Of a stretch of DNA of 64,000 nt, positions 53,306 through 62,229 are shown one piece after another. The notes beneath the pieces are model-generated. The model had not been told where the DNA came from. It made no database searches and saw only the letters and a list, made by a program, of their open reading frames with translations. How positions within the stretch are numbered: the stretch's first letter is position 1; each line of letters starts with the position of its first letter. The position numbers and the translations under genes are program-made. This stretch comes from an uncultured Croceitalea sp. (GTDB lineage Bacteria; Bacteroidota; Bacteroidia; Flavobacteriales; Flavobacteriaceae), in assembly GCA_947494805.1 (NCBI GenBank), contig CANLWK010000010.1:1-64000 (forward strand), written 5' to 3'.

Positions 53306-55156
53306 ATGTTAAAAACTACTTTTGCAACTAGCTACACTAGTATTATCAGGCAGTTACCTACCGCTACGGCCTTTGTTGACAGCAACTTAAAAATAGCCCA
53401 CGCCTCAAACTCTTGGCTAGACTTTTTTGAGCTCAAGCCACAGGAAGCCATGGGCAAACATCTACTTGAGGTATTTGAAGGTCATGACCATACCGAATGG
53501 AAAAAATGTTTGAACAAATGTTTCAAGGGTTTCACCGAACACGGCCTACAGCATAAAACATCAAGTACTGGCGATATGCAATGGTTTGAATGGACCAATG
53601 CCCCCTGGTATGATGACAATGAAAACATCATAGGCATTATTATTCAAACAGAAGACGTTACCAAACGCGTGGAGAGTGAAATCAAATTTGAAAAACTCGA
53701 AAACCTGTTTAAGGAGCAATCTGAAATTTCCAATGTAGGTACTTGGGAATACAATTTGTTCACCGAAGAAATCACATGGTCAGATATGACCAAAAAAATA
53801 CACGAAGTACCTTTAAATTATAGCCCAACGATTGACAGTGCCATCAGTTTCTATAAAAGTGGACACGATCGCAATACCATTGCCATGTTGGTTCATAATG
53901 GTATTAATAAAGGAGAATCTTGGAGTGCTAAATCAAAAATTATCACCCAAAAAGGCAACGAAAAATGGATTGTCTCAGCTGGCAAGCCACTATACAAAAA
54001 TGGACAGGTCACCCGACTTTTAGGCACCATTCAAGACATTACAAAACAGGTAAACGCAGAAATTAAAACCAAAGAGAGTGAACAACTATTACGAACTTTA
54101 ATAGACAACCTACCACTTAATGTTTTTATAAAAGATAAAGAATCACGAAAAATTTTAGTCAACAAATCAGAATGTGAGTACTTGGGTATTACAAACCCCG
54201 AAGCGCTTATCGGAAAATCAGACTTTGATCTTTATGATGAAGAGATTGCCAATATTTCAAGAGATGAGGATGTTCATGTAATGAAAACCCAAAAGTCCAT
54301 TCTGGGAAAACGTACGGTCAGTGTCAAAAGAGATGGCACATCAACCTCATTTTTGACCTCTAAAATACCTTGGTTGGATATCAACGGAAACAGTCAAGGG
54401 GTCATCGGACTCAGTCTTGACATTTCTGAAATGATTCAAAAAGAAGACCAGTTGCGTGATTTGATCAACGTAACTGCCATACAGAACAAAAAGCTTATCA
54501 ATTTTGCGCATATTGTATCACATAACTTGCGATCGCACACAGCGAATTTTTCAATGCTATTGGATTTCTTGATCAATGAAAAAGAGGAAAACGAAAAGCA
54601 GCGCATTTTGGGTATGTTATCCCATGCATCTGATAACTTAATGGATACCCTAGAAAATTTAAACGAAGTTGTAGATATCAGCACCAACGTCAACCTTGAA
54701 AAAAAACCACTGAACCTCAACGAACATTTGACCAAAGTACAACAGAATTTAGCCGGCTTTTTACACAAGAACAACGCTAAGATCACCAATACCATTACCG
54801 ATGACTTTATGGTTCAGGCTGTGCCCGCTTATATGGAAAGCATCATACTCAATCTGATGACCAATGCAGTCAAATACAAACATCCAGAACGAGACCCAAA
54901 AATTTCATTTAGTGCAAAACGTGAAGATAATGTTACCATTTTCAGCATTCAGGACAATGGGTTGGGAATCGATTTAGAAAAATATGGTGAGAAACTATTT
55001 GGAATGTACAAGACCTTTCATAACAATCCTGATGCACGAGGCATTGGTCTTTACATTGCAAAAAATCAAATTGAAGCCATGAGCGGAAAGATTACCGTAA
55101 AGAGCGATGTAAACACGGGTTCAACATTTAGCGTGTATTTTAATGATAAAGCATAA
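53306..55156 (+). CDS. PAS-domain sensor histidine kinase
   Basis: The 616-residue protein has no membrane helix and is likely cytosolic. Three PAS domains run in order: about residues 10-130 (IIRQLPTATAFVDSNLKIAH), 140-255 (ISNVGTWEYNLFTEEITWSD) and 265-380 (LIDNLPLNVFIKDKESRKIL). The H-box is FAHIVSHNLRSHTANFSMLL (about residues 400-420); the ATPase has NLMTNAVKYKHPERDPKIS, SIQDNGLGIDLEKYG and GIGLYIAKNQIEAMSG. The stop lies 11 bases inside the following receiver gene, giving a coupled kinase-receiver pair. Confidence 0.92.
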   Translation: MLKTTFATSYTSIIRQLPTATAFVDSNLKIAHASNSWLDFFELKPQEAMGKHLLEVFEGHDHTEWKKCLNKCFKGFTEHGLQHKTSSTGDMQWFEWTNAPWYDDNENIIGIIIQTEDVTKRVESEIKFEKLENLFKEQSEISNVGTWEYNLFTEEITWSDMTKKIHEVPLNYSPTIDSAISFYKSGHDRNTIAMLVHNGINKGESWSAKSKIITQKGNEKWIVSAGKPLYKNGQVTRLLGTIQDITKQVNAEIKTKESEQLLRTLIDNLPLNVFIKDKESRKILVNKSECEYLGITNPEALIGKSDFDLYDEEIANISRDEDVHVMKTQKSILGKRTVSVKRDGTSTSFLTSKIPWLDINGNSQGVIGLSLDISEMIQKEDQLRDLINVTAIQNKKLINFAHIVSHNLRSHTANFSMLLDFLINEKEENEKQRILGMLSHASDNLMDTLENLNEVVDISTNVNLEKKPLNLNEHLTKVQQNLAGFLHKNNAKITNTITDDFMVQAVPAYMESIILNLMTNAVKYKHPERDPKISFSAKREDNVTIFSIQDNGLGIDLEKYGEKLFGMYKTFHNNPDARGIGLYIAKNQIEAMSGKITVKSDVNTGSTFSVYFNDKA

Positions 55157-55556
55157 TTATATATATATCGTAGATGATGATGCCATTACTATTTTTGGCA
55201 TTAAAAAACTGTTATCACAGCTTTCTAGAACTCCAAAAGTTCGAGAATTTGGTAACGGAAAAACGGCCCTTCAAGCCATCACTAATGCCTTAAAGCAAGG
55301 GAAACAAGTACCTGATTTCATTTTTTTGGATATCAATATGCCGATTATGGACGGTTGGCAATTTTTAGAAGAATTTTTGAAGCTGTCCTTGGACAAAAAA
55401 GTGACCATTAACATTGTCACCTCGTCTATTGACCCTTGTGACAAGAAAAAATGGTTGTCGTATAGAACCAATTCCAAGCATCGGCTACTGTTTAACAACA
55501 AGCCTATTTTTTCTATTGATTTAGAGCATATTATGAGAATCAATTTAGCATCATAA
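55143..55556 (+). CDS. Receiver-only response regulator paired with the PAS kinase
   Basis: The 137-residue protein is a single receiver: acidic triad Asp11-13 (YIVDDDAITIFG), phosphoacceptor Asp63 (FIFLDINMPIMDGWQFLEEF), Thr/Ser in VTSSIDP, and Lys in NNKPI. There is no output domain, so it may work through phosphotransfer or protein contact. It overlaps the kinase by 14 bases. Such CheY-like partners of PAS kinases are common in Bacteroidota. Confidence 0.9.
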   Translation: MIKHNYIYIVDDDAITIFGIKKLLSQLSRTPKVREFGNGKTALQAITNALKQGKQVPDFIFLDINMPIMDGWQFLEEFLKLSLDKKVTINIVTSSIDPCDKKKWLSYRTNSKHRLLFNNKPIFSIDLEHIMRINLAS

Positions 55557-55570
55557 GCTGATTATTTCGT

Positions 55571-55578
55571 TATTTTTG
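55571..55578 (+). promoter_or_regulatory. Possible promoter -7 box of the M14 gene
   Basis: TATTTTTG, 24 bases before the M14 ATG, matches TAnnTTTG; the -33 region (TTTAG at 55544) is weak. Confidence 0.4.
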
Positions 55579-55601
55579 CATGGCTTAAGCTGCTTCATAC
55601 T

Positions 55602-57383
55602 ATGCAAAAAATACAGGTTTTTTTAAGTTTGGTCCTATTAGCGCTCGTTTTTTCTTGTGAAAAGACAACTGATGAAAAGGCTGCTGAATTTATCACAACA
55701 TTTGAAACTTCAAACGGGCAAGAAACCGCTACGTATAATGAAGTAATTGATTTTTATATCAAGCTGGCAAGAAACCATCCTGAAATAAACATTCAGACCA
55801 TTGGTCAAACCGATAGTGGTTATCCACTGCATCTAGTAACCTTTAATATCGATGGTGATTTTAATTTCCAAAAAATTCATGACGACAAAACAGTACTTCT
55901 GGTCAACAATGGGATTCATCCGGGAGAAAGTGACGGTATTGATGCCACTATGCTCTTGTTTCGTGATTTAGCAACGCAAAAGATTGCGCCCCAACAGAAC
56001 GTTGTTTTGGTAACCATCCCCGTATATAATGTGGGCGGGATGCTCAACCGCAATTCACATACAAGGGCCAATCAAAATGGTCCCAAAGCATATGGGTTTC
56101 GAGGTAATGCGCAGAACTATGACCTAAATCGAGATTTTATAAAGGTCGATACTGAAAACGCCAAAACATTCACCAAAATTTTTCATTTGGTGAAACCAGA
56201 CGTTTTCATTGATAATCATGTCAGCAATGGTGCTGACTACCAATATACTTTGACACATTTGTTTACCCAACATAACAAATTAGGTGGGGAAATGGGTGAT
56301 TATCTGCATGCAGCGCTCATTCCAAAATTAGAACAACAATTAGCTTCGGCTGAGTGGGACATCACACCTTATGTAAATGTATTCAATAGGCCACCTGAAA
56401 CAGGTTTTTCACAGTTTATGGACCATCCAAGATATTCAACAGGCTTTACTACACTATATAATACCTTTGGCATGATGGTCGAAACCCATATGCTCAAGCC
56501 GTATACTAAAAGGGTGATGGGTACCTATGAACTGATGCGTCAAATGTTGCTCATTACCAACGAAGAGCATCAAAAAATAAAAGAGTTGCGAAAGAAGGCC
56601 AGCCTTTCGTTTGAAAATTTAAAAACGTATCATTTAAACTGGCAGTTGGACACTACGCAAACCACAACATTACAATTCAAAGGTTTTGAAGTAGATACTT
56701 TGACCAGTGAAGTTACGGGGCTAGCTCGCCTTAAATATGATAAAGATCGCCCATTTGTAAAGAATGTTGCCTATAGCAATTATTATGTTCCGGCAGATAC
56801 CGTTCAAGTACCGCAGGGGTATATCATAAAAAAAGGATGGCAAAAGGTAATCGATAGGCTTAATCTCAACGAAGTCGAGTTTTTTGAACTGGAAGCGGAT
56901 ACCATTTTGACGGTTGAATCTTATAGAATCAGAGACTATAGTACAAGAACGAATCCATATGAAGGGCACTATCCACATTACAATACCTCAGTGATAAAAA
57001 ACAATAAAAAAGTGCAATTTAGAAAAGGTGATATTGTGGTGCCGACCCAACAATTGGCTCTTCGGTACATTCTAGAAACCTTAGAACCTCAAGCACCTGA
57101 CTCATTTTTCAACTGGAACTTTTTCGATACTATTCTACAACAAAAAGAAGGTTTTTCCCCCTATGTTTTCGAAGATATTGCCTATCAACTTTTGATGGAA
57201 AATCAGGTGCTTAGAGATAGTTTTTTGGCCAAAAAGCAAAACGATGAAGTGTTCAATGCCAACTGGTACGCACAACTTGATTGGGTTTTTAAACACTCTC
57301 CGCATTACGAGCCAGCTCATTTGCAGTATCCCATTTATAGGGTAACCAAAGGTAGTAGTGCAGCCTCAATCTTCAAAGACTGA
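55602..57383 (+). CDS. M14 family zinc carboxypeptidase, lipoprotein
   Basis: The 593-residue protein has a lipoprotein signal (VFLSLVLLALVFSCEKTTDE) and an M14 core: NNGIHPGESDGIDATMLLFR with the HxxE zinc ligands, GFRGNAQNYDLNRDFIKVDT (substrate-binding Asn-Arg region) and IDNHVSNGADYQYT with the third ligand His. A Glu in GMMVETHMLKPYTKRVMGTY is a candidate catalytic base. The C-terminal 250 residues form an additional beta-rich region without a recognised motif. It probably trims peptides in the envelope. Its 3' end overlaps the convergent NUDIX gene by 18 bases. Confidence 0.88.
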   Translation: MQKIQVFLSLVLLALVFSCEKTTDEKAAEFITTFETSNGQETATYNEVIDFYIKLARNHPEINIQTIGQTDSGYPLHLVTFNIDGDFNFQKIHDDKTVLLVNNGIHPGESDGIDATMLLFRDLATQKIAPQQNVVLVTIPVYNVGGMLNRNSHTRANQNGPKAYGFRGNAQNYDLNRDFIKVDTENAKTFTKIFHLVKPDVFIDNHVSNGADYQYTLTHLFTQHNKLGGEMGDYLHAALIPKLEQQLASAEWDITPYVNVFNRPPETGFSQFMDHPRYSTGFTTLYNTFGMMVETHMLKPYTKRVMGTYELMRQMLLITNEEHQKIKELRKKASLSFENLKTYHLNWQLDTTQTTTLQFKGFEVDTLTSEVTGLARLKYDKDRPFVKNVAYSNYYVPADTVQVPQGYIIKKGWQKVIDRLNLNEVEFFELEADTILTVESYRIRDYSTRTNPYEGHYPHYNTSVIKNNKKVQFRKGDIVVPTQQLALRYILETLEPQAPDSFFNWNFFDTILQQKEGFSPYVFEDIAYQLLMENQVLRDSFLAKKQNDEVFNANWYAQLDWVFKHSPHYEPAHLQYPIYRVTKGSSAASIFKD

Positions 57384-57968
57384 CTCGTCTTCAAATAACA
57401 ACCGAATATTCAGGTAAGAGTTTTCAAGGGCTTTTTTAATTTTCTTTTTGCCTTTCCACTTGACTTTGGTAATGCCCTCATCAGTCTGGGCTATAAGTTC
57501 TCCATCAAATTTGGTGACCATTGCAAACCAATAAACCTTCTTTAAGCGGTATTCGCCATTTCGTTTAAAGATATGGTAGGTCGTCTTGAGATATTTATCA
57601 ATGTGAAGTCCTGAAACCCCTGTTTCTTCTTCAACCTCTCGCATCGCCGCTTTTTCAATGGATTCCCCTTTATCCAATTTTCCTTTTGGCAAATCCCACT
57701 TATCGTTTCGATAAATAAAAAGCACTTTGCCCTTTTTGTTTTTGACCAATCCGCCCGCAGCCACTACAATGGGTATCTTACTACTGAACTTTTCTAAGAT
57801 TTTATCGCTGGGATCGTAGATATAAGCTTCTTTTAGCAACTTTTTTGAAAGTGAGGTAATTGCATAGTTGATAGCATTATCTTCCATTAAGAAAACATTG
57901 CCCACTGTATTATCGGGCTTTTCGTTTGTTAAGATCAACGGAGATTCATTAACAAAAACTTTATACAT
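57366..57968 (-). CDS. NUDIX hydrolase
   Basis: From ATG 57968 the product has 200 residues (a further in-frame ATG at 57989 would overlap pyrE). The Nudix box GKLDKGESIEKAAMREVEEE plus TG fits GX5EX7REUXEEXGU. A distinct N-terminal 80-residue part (MYKVFVNESPLILTN) precedes it. The substrate is unknown: a nucleoside diphosphate derivative or capped RNA. Its start is only 7 bases from the divergent pyrE start. Confidence 0.9.
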   Translation of the reverse strand: MYKVFVNESPLILTNEKPDNTVGNVFLMEDNAINYAITSLSKKLLKEAYIYDPSDKILEKFSSKIPIVVAAGGLVKNKKGKVLFIYRNDKWDLPKGKLDKGESIEKAAMREVEEETGVSGLHIDKYLKTTYHIFKRNGEYRLKKVYWFAMVTKFDGELIAQTDEGITKVKWKGKKKIKKALENSYLNIRLLFEDESVFED

Positions 57969-57971
57969 TTG
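57964..57971 (+). promoter_or_regulatory. Possible pyrE -7 box (near-leaderless)
   Basis: TACATTTG fits TAnnTTTG and ends 4 bases before the pyrE ATG, so an mRNA started from it would be leaderless or nearly so. No -33 TTTG is found at the proper distance. Confidence 0.42.
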
Positions 57972-57975
57972 CGCA

Positions 57976-58617
57976 ATGATTTTAGACAAGAACAGTGCTA
58001 GAAAAACAGCTGAGCTATTGCTGCAAATTAATGCAATAAAGTTGAATCCTGAAAATCCGTTTACTTGGGCCTCAGGATGGCAATCTCCTATTTATTGCGA
58101 TAACCGTATCATTCTTTCGTATCCTGTTATAAGAAATTACATTCGGGAAGAAATGGCGAAACAGGTTGAGCAGTTATATGGCAAACCAGATATTATTGCT
58201 GGTGTGGCAACAGGCGCCATTGGTATTGGTATTTTGGTTGCTGAGGCCTTGGGGCTTCCGTTCATTTATGTAAGGCCTGAACCTAAATCCCATGGTAGAA
58301 AAAATCAAATTGAAGGACATATAGAAGCTGGCAAATCGGTAGTGGTCATCGAAGACTTGATAAGTACGGGCAAAAGTAGTCTGAACGCGGTAAACGCGTT
58401 AAAAGAAGTTGGCGCGGATGTAAAAGGTATGCTTGCCATTTTCACCTATGGCTTTAATGTGGCCGATACTAACTTTAAAGACAACGGTCTAGAACTTTAT
58501 ACTTTAAGTGATTATGGGCACCTTATCAGCCAAGCTTCTGAAATCAATTATATCAAAGAAGAATTAGTACAAACCCTATTGCAGTGGCGCGAAGCACCTG
58601 ACCAATGGAAACCCTGA
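57976..58617 (+). CDS. pyrE: Orotate phosphoribosyltransferase
   Basis: The 213-residue enzyme converts orotate and PRPP to OMP in pyrimidine synthesis. The start at 57976 (MILDKNSARKTAELLLQINA) is chosen over a farther in-frame ATG that runs through the NUDIX gene. The PRPP loop VVVIEDLISTGKSS, the GVATGAIGIGILVAEALGLP segment and YVRPEPKSHGRKNQIEGH are diagnostic. Length is typical. The SRPBCC gene begins 4 bases later. Confidence 0.96.
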   Translation: MILDKNSARKTAELLLQINAIKLNPENPFTWASGWQSPIYCDNRIILSYPVIRNYIREEMAKQVEQLYGKPDIIAGVATGAIGIGILVAEALGLPFIYVRPEPKSHGRKNQIEGHIEAGKSVVVIEDLISTGKSSLNAVNALKEVGADVKGMLAIFTYGFNVADTNFKDNGLELYTLSDYGHLISQASEINYIKEELVQTLLQWREAPDQWKP

Positions 58618-58621
58618 ACCT

Positions 58622-59014
58622 ATGCACATTGAAGTAGCAAAAAAAACCTTGCAAAAAAGTAATCAAGAAGTTTTTGACTTTTTAACGGACATCAAAAACT
58701 TTGAAACCTTAATGCCAGATAATATTGACAAGTTTGAAGTGTTGGACGAAAAGACATTCAAATTTGCCCTAAGCGGAATGCCCGAAATCATACTGCGCCT
58801 AAAAGAAGAATACCCACATGACAAAGTTGTTCTTGGGGCTGCGAGTGACAAATTACCATTTACATTGACAGCAGACATCAACAGTGTTTCTGAAAATGAA
58901 AGTGAAGTGGGCCTAAGCTTTGAAGGGCAGTTCAATGCCATGATGGCCATGATGATCAAAAGTCCGATTACCAATTTTATGGAAACTTTGTCTGCCAATA
59001 TGGGTAAAATCTAA
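58622..59014 (+). CDS. SRPBCC-family protein
   Basis: The 130-residue protein has the START/Bet v1-like pattern: VAKKTLQKSNQEVFDFLTDI near the start, a core of beta-strands, and a C-terminal long helix (MMAMMIKSPITNFMETLSAN). Members bind hydrophobic ligands. It follows pyrE by 4 bases, so it is co-transcribed; no functional link is evident. It is convergent with birA, stop codons separated by one base. Confidence 0.8.
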   Translation: MHIEVAKKTLQKSNQEVFDFLTDIKNFETLMPDNIDKFEVLDEKTFKFALSGMPEIILRLKEEYPHDKVVLGAASDKLPFTLTADINSVSENESEVGLSFEGQFNAMMAMMIKSPITNFMETLSANMGKI

Positions 59015-59015
59015 A

Positions 59016-59747
59016 TCAATTAAGTAGTTTAACTTCTTTTACGGCAAATTGTTTTAGCAACTTATCTTCCAGCTCTATTACGAGTTTTCCTTCGATGTCA
59101 ACTTCTCGTATAAATCCTGAAAATTGGTTGCCGTTTAGGCCTTCAAATGTTGAGGGCTTATCTTTTCGGTATAGCGCCTCTTCATAAGACCGCTTTACAT
59201 GTATCCAATTTTTCGTTTGTATCACATCTAAATTAGAAGTAATCGAAACTACCAGCTTCTCTAGTAAGGTATCCAAATCGAATTCGCTTCCCAATAATAG
59301 TTTTAATGAACTTACCTTCTCCAGATTTCCAAATTGGGTTTGGTTGACATTAAGTCCTATGCCAATAATCGCTTGCTGAATATGACTTCCTTTTAGCATA
59401 TTTTCAATTAAAATTCCACAGACCTTATGATTGCCTGACATAATGTCGTTGGGCCATTTCACGCGAACATCAGGTACTGCCAATTCTTGTAAGGTCTTAT
59501 AAACGGCGAGGGACACCACACAATTGAGCTTGATTTGGTCTTCAACTTTAAAAGAAGAAAAATATTTTAAAATACTGAAAGTTAGATTTTTACCTTCTTC
59601 AGAGTGCCAAACAGACCCCATTTGCCCCCTACCTTTTTCTTGTTTTATTGCCCTAATAACCGTGCAGTCTTTCAGTGTTTTCGAAACAGCAAGTTCCTTT
59701 AAATATTGATTTGTAGAGTCCGTGGCATCAAGTTTGATTAAATGCAT
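59016..59747 (-). CDS. birA: Biotin--[acetyl-CoA-carboxylase] ligase
   Basis: The 243-residue enzyme attaches biotin to carboxylase carrier domains. The biotin/ATP site is visible in KGRGQMGSVWHSEEGKNLTF and the catalytic VKWPNDIMSGNHKVCGILIE, with GIGLNVNQ following. There is no N-terminal winged helix, so it is the short, monofunctional type that cannot repress transcription. It is divergent from rsfS. Confidence 0.95.
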   Translation of the reverse strand: MHLIKLDATDSTNQYLKELAVSKTLKDCTVIRAIKQEKGRGQMGSVWHSEEGKNLTFSILKYFSSFKVEDQIKLNCVVSLAVYKTLQELAVPDVRVKWPNDIMSGNHKVCGILIENMLKGSHIQQAIIGIGLNVNQTQFGNLEKVSSLKLLLGSEFDLDTLLEKLVVSITSNLDVIQTKNWIHVKRSYEEALYRKDKPSTFEGLNGNQFSGFIREVDIEGKLVIELEDKLLKQFAVKEVKLLN

Positions 59748-59814
59748 TTAGTCAGGGTTAATAATTACCTTGAATGTAATGTTAAAATCGAAAGCCGACA
59801 AAACAAAAAAGTAA

Positions 59815-59822
59815 TAACTTTG
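59815..59822 (+). promoter_or_regulatory. Probable rsfS-ftsH promoter -7 box
   Basis: TAACTTTG fits TAnnTTTG, 20 bases before the rsfS ATG; the -33 partner is unclear. Confidence 0.45.
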
Positions 59823-59842
59823 CAGTAACTTAAAATTTTTGA

Positions 59843-60220
59843 ATGCAGAAACAGAAAGCTGGAGCAGATGAACTAATTGCCTTAATATTATCGGGGATTG
59901 AAGAAGTCAAAGGAGTTGATATAAATCTACTCGACTTAAGGGAAATAGAAAATACTGTTTGTGACTACTTTATTATCTGCAATGGTACATCAAACACCCA
60001 CGTAAACGCAATTGTTTCTTCCATACAAAAAACGGTTAGCAAAGCTATCAAAGATAAACCATGGCATGTAGAAGGCTCGGAAAATGCAGAATGGGTCTTG
60101 ATGGATTACGTAAATGTGGTCGTACACGTATTTCAAAAACACATTAGGGAATTCTACGATATCGAAGGACTTTGGGGTGATGCCAAGGTTACAATGGTCG
60201 AGAGCAGCTACAACAATTAA
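59843..60220 (+). CDS. rsfS: Ribosomal silencing factor RsfS
   Basis: The 125-residue protein binds uL14 and blocks subunit joining under starvation. The conserved run LLDLREIENTVCDYFIICNG and the C-terminal WVLMDYVNVVVHVFQKHIRE, followed by FYDIEGLWGDA, are diagnostic. It precedes ftsH by 3 bases, a common Bacteroidota pairing that links ribosome silencing to membrane proteolysis only by co-expression. Confidence 0.95.
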   Translation: MQKQKAGADELIALILSGIEEVKGVDINLLDLREIENTVCDYFIICNGTSNTHVNAIVSSIQKTVSKAIKDKPWHVEGSENAEWVLMDYVNVVVHVFQKHIREFYDIEGLWGDAKVTMVESSYNN

Positions 60221-60223
60221 AAA

Positions 60224-62209
60224 ATGGCAAAAGAGAACAATTCAAATACCCCCAAAAAACCACGTTTTAGTTCGTGGTGGATCTATGGCATTATTGCCGT
60301 TTTAATTTTAGGGTTCAACTTTTTCAATAGCAGTTCTTTTTCGAGTACCGAAAAAACAACTACTTCTGAATTGCAAGAGTTTCTGCGTAATGGTGACATC
60401 AAAGAAATTTTGATCATTACCAATACACGTCAAGCGAAAGTATTTTTGACCGAAGAAGCCTTGAAAAAGGATGTACACAAAAATGTGGCCGACAAGCCAT
60501 TGTTACCATCAACAGGGTTAATTCCGCAATACGTCCTAGATTATGGTGATCTGCAAAATTTTGAGGATGAGATCAAGAATATCAAAAAAGAGAATAATCT
60601 CGATACTATAGTCGACTTTGACACCGAGAACAACGTTTTGGGCGATTTGTTGTTTTCACTTTTGCCCTTTGCCTTGATTATCGGTATTTGGATCTATTTG
60701 ATGCGTAGAATGTCTGGTGGTGCCGGTGGCGGTGCCGGAGGTCAGATTTTTAACATCGGAAAATCAAAGGCAAAACTATTTGATGAAAAGACAGATACGA
60801 GAACTTCTTTTAAGGATGTTGCCGGTTTAGAAGGTGCAAAAGAAGAGGTACAAGAAATTGTGGAGTTCTTAAAAAACCCAGACAAGTATACGTCTCTGGG
60901 TGGTAAAATTCCGAAAGGAGCACTATTGGTAGGCCCTCCGGGCACTGGTAAAACACTTTTAGCAAAAGCCGTAGCAGGTGAAGCCAAAGTACCTTTCTTT
61001 TCATTGTCAGGATCTGACTTTGTAGAAATGTTTGTTGGTGTCGGTGCGTCGCGTGTTAGAGATTTGTTCAAACAAGCAAAAGACAAATCACCTGCCATTA
61101 TATTCATTGACGAGATTGATGCCATTGGCCGTGCAAGAGGGAAAAATAACTTCACAGGTTCAAATGATGAACGTGAAAACACCTTGAACCAGTTATTAAC
61201 TGAGATGGATGGTTTTGGCACAAACACCAATGTTATCGTATTAGCGGCTACGAACAGAGCCGATGTATTGGATAAAGCATTGATGCGCGCCGGTCGTTTT
61301 GATAGACAGATTTATGTGGATTTACCGGATATTCGTGAACGTAAAGAGATTTTTGAGGTTCATTTAAGACCTATTAAAACTGCTGAAACTTTAGACTTGG
61401 ACTTTTTGGCAAAGCAGACACCAGGTTTTTCAGGTGCAGACATTGCCAACGTTTGTAATGAAGCTGCACTTATCGCTGCCAGAAAAGAAAAGAAAGCGGT
61501 AAGCAAACAAGACTTTTTAGATGCCGTTGATAGAATTGTTGGTGGACTTGAAAAAAAGAACAAAATTATTACCCAAGAAGAAAAGAAGACTATTGCTTTT
61601 CATGAAGCGGGGCATGCTACCGTAAGCTGGATGCTGGAACATGCCGCACCTTTGGTTAAAGTAACCATTGTGCCCCGTGGCCAATCATTGGGTGCCGCAT
61701 GGTACTTACCTGAAGAAAGGCTGATTGTGCGCCCTGATCAAATGCTCGATGAAATGTGTGCCACCATGGGAGGCCGAGCAGCTGAAAAAGTGATTTTCAA
61801 TAAAATTTCGACCGGTGCTCTTAGTGATTTAGAAAAAGTTACCAAACAAGCACGGGCAATGGTCACCATCTACGGTTTGAACGAAGAACTTGGCAATATT
61901 ACCTATTACGATTCTTCAGGGCAAAATGAATATGGTTTTTCTAAACCGTACAGCGAAGAAACGGCTCAAAGAATAGATGAAGAAATCTCAAAAATCATTG
62001 AAAAGCAATACCAAAGGGCCATCGCCTTGTTAGAAAAAAACAAGGATAAGCTAACCGAACTTGCTGACCGCTTGTTGGATAAAGAAGTTATTTTCAAAGA
62101 TGATCTAGAAAAAATCTTCGGAAAACGACCTTTTGAAAAAGCAAAATTGGTAGAAGAAGTTGTAGAGGAAACCAATACGGCCGAAGAAAGTGCTGACGAG
62201 AACTCGTAG
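60224..62209 (+). CDS. ftsH: ATP-dependent zinc metalloprotease FtsH
   Basis: The 661-residue membrane protease has two transmembrane helices (residues about 15-28 and 137-158), a periplasmic domain between them, the AAA module (GPPGTGKTLLAKAVAGE Walker A near residue 239, IIFIDEIDAIGRARG Walker B, NRADVLDKALMRAGRFDRQ second region of homology) and the zinc peptidase HEAGHATVSW near residue 464. It ends with an acidic tail (EEVVEETNTAEESADENS). It is the central quality-control protease for membrane proteins. Confidence 0.98.
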   Translation: MAKENNSNTPKKPRFSSWWIYGIIAVLILGFNFFNSSSFSSTEKTTTSELQEFLRNGDIKEILIITNTRQAKVFLTEEALKKDVHKNVADKPLLPSTGLIPQYVLDYGDLQNFEDEIKNIKKENNLDTIVDFDTENNVLGDLLFSLLPFALIIGIWIYLMRRMSGGAGGGAGGQIFNIGKSKAKLFDEKTDTRTSFKDVAGLEGAKEEVQEIVEFLKNPDKYTSLGGKIPKGALLVGPPGTGKTLLAKAVAGEAKVPFFSLSGSDFVEMFVGVGASRVRDLFKQAKDKSPAIIFIDEIDAIGRARGKNNFTGSNDERENTLNQLLTEMDGFGTNTNVIVLAATNRADVLDKALMRAGRFDRQIYVDLPDIRERKEIFEVHLRPIKTAETLDLDFLAKQTPGFSGADIANVCNEAALIAARKEKKAVSKQDFLDAVDRIVGGLEKKNKIITQEEKKTIAFHEAGHATVSWMLEHAAPLVKVTIVPRGQSLGAAWYLPEERLIVRPDQMLDEMCATMGGRAAEKVIFNKISTGALSDLEKVTKQARAMVTIYGLNEELGNITYYDSSGQNEYGFSKPYSEETAQRIDEEISKIIEKQYQRAIALLEKNKDKLTELADRLLDKEVIFKDDLEKIFGKRPFEKAKLVEEVVEETNTAEESADENS

Positions 62210-62229
62210 TACTTGATAAAATGAATTAG

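Noticed and set aside
57868-57975. Upstream in-frame start of pyrE
   Set aside because: It would translate antisense NUDIX sequence; pyrE homologs begin at the position of 57976.
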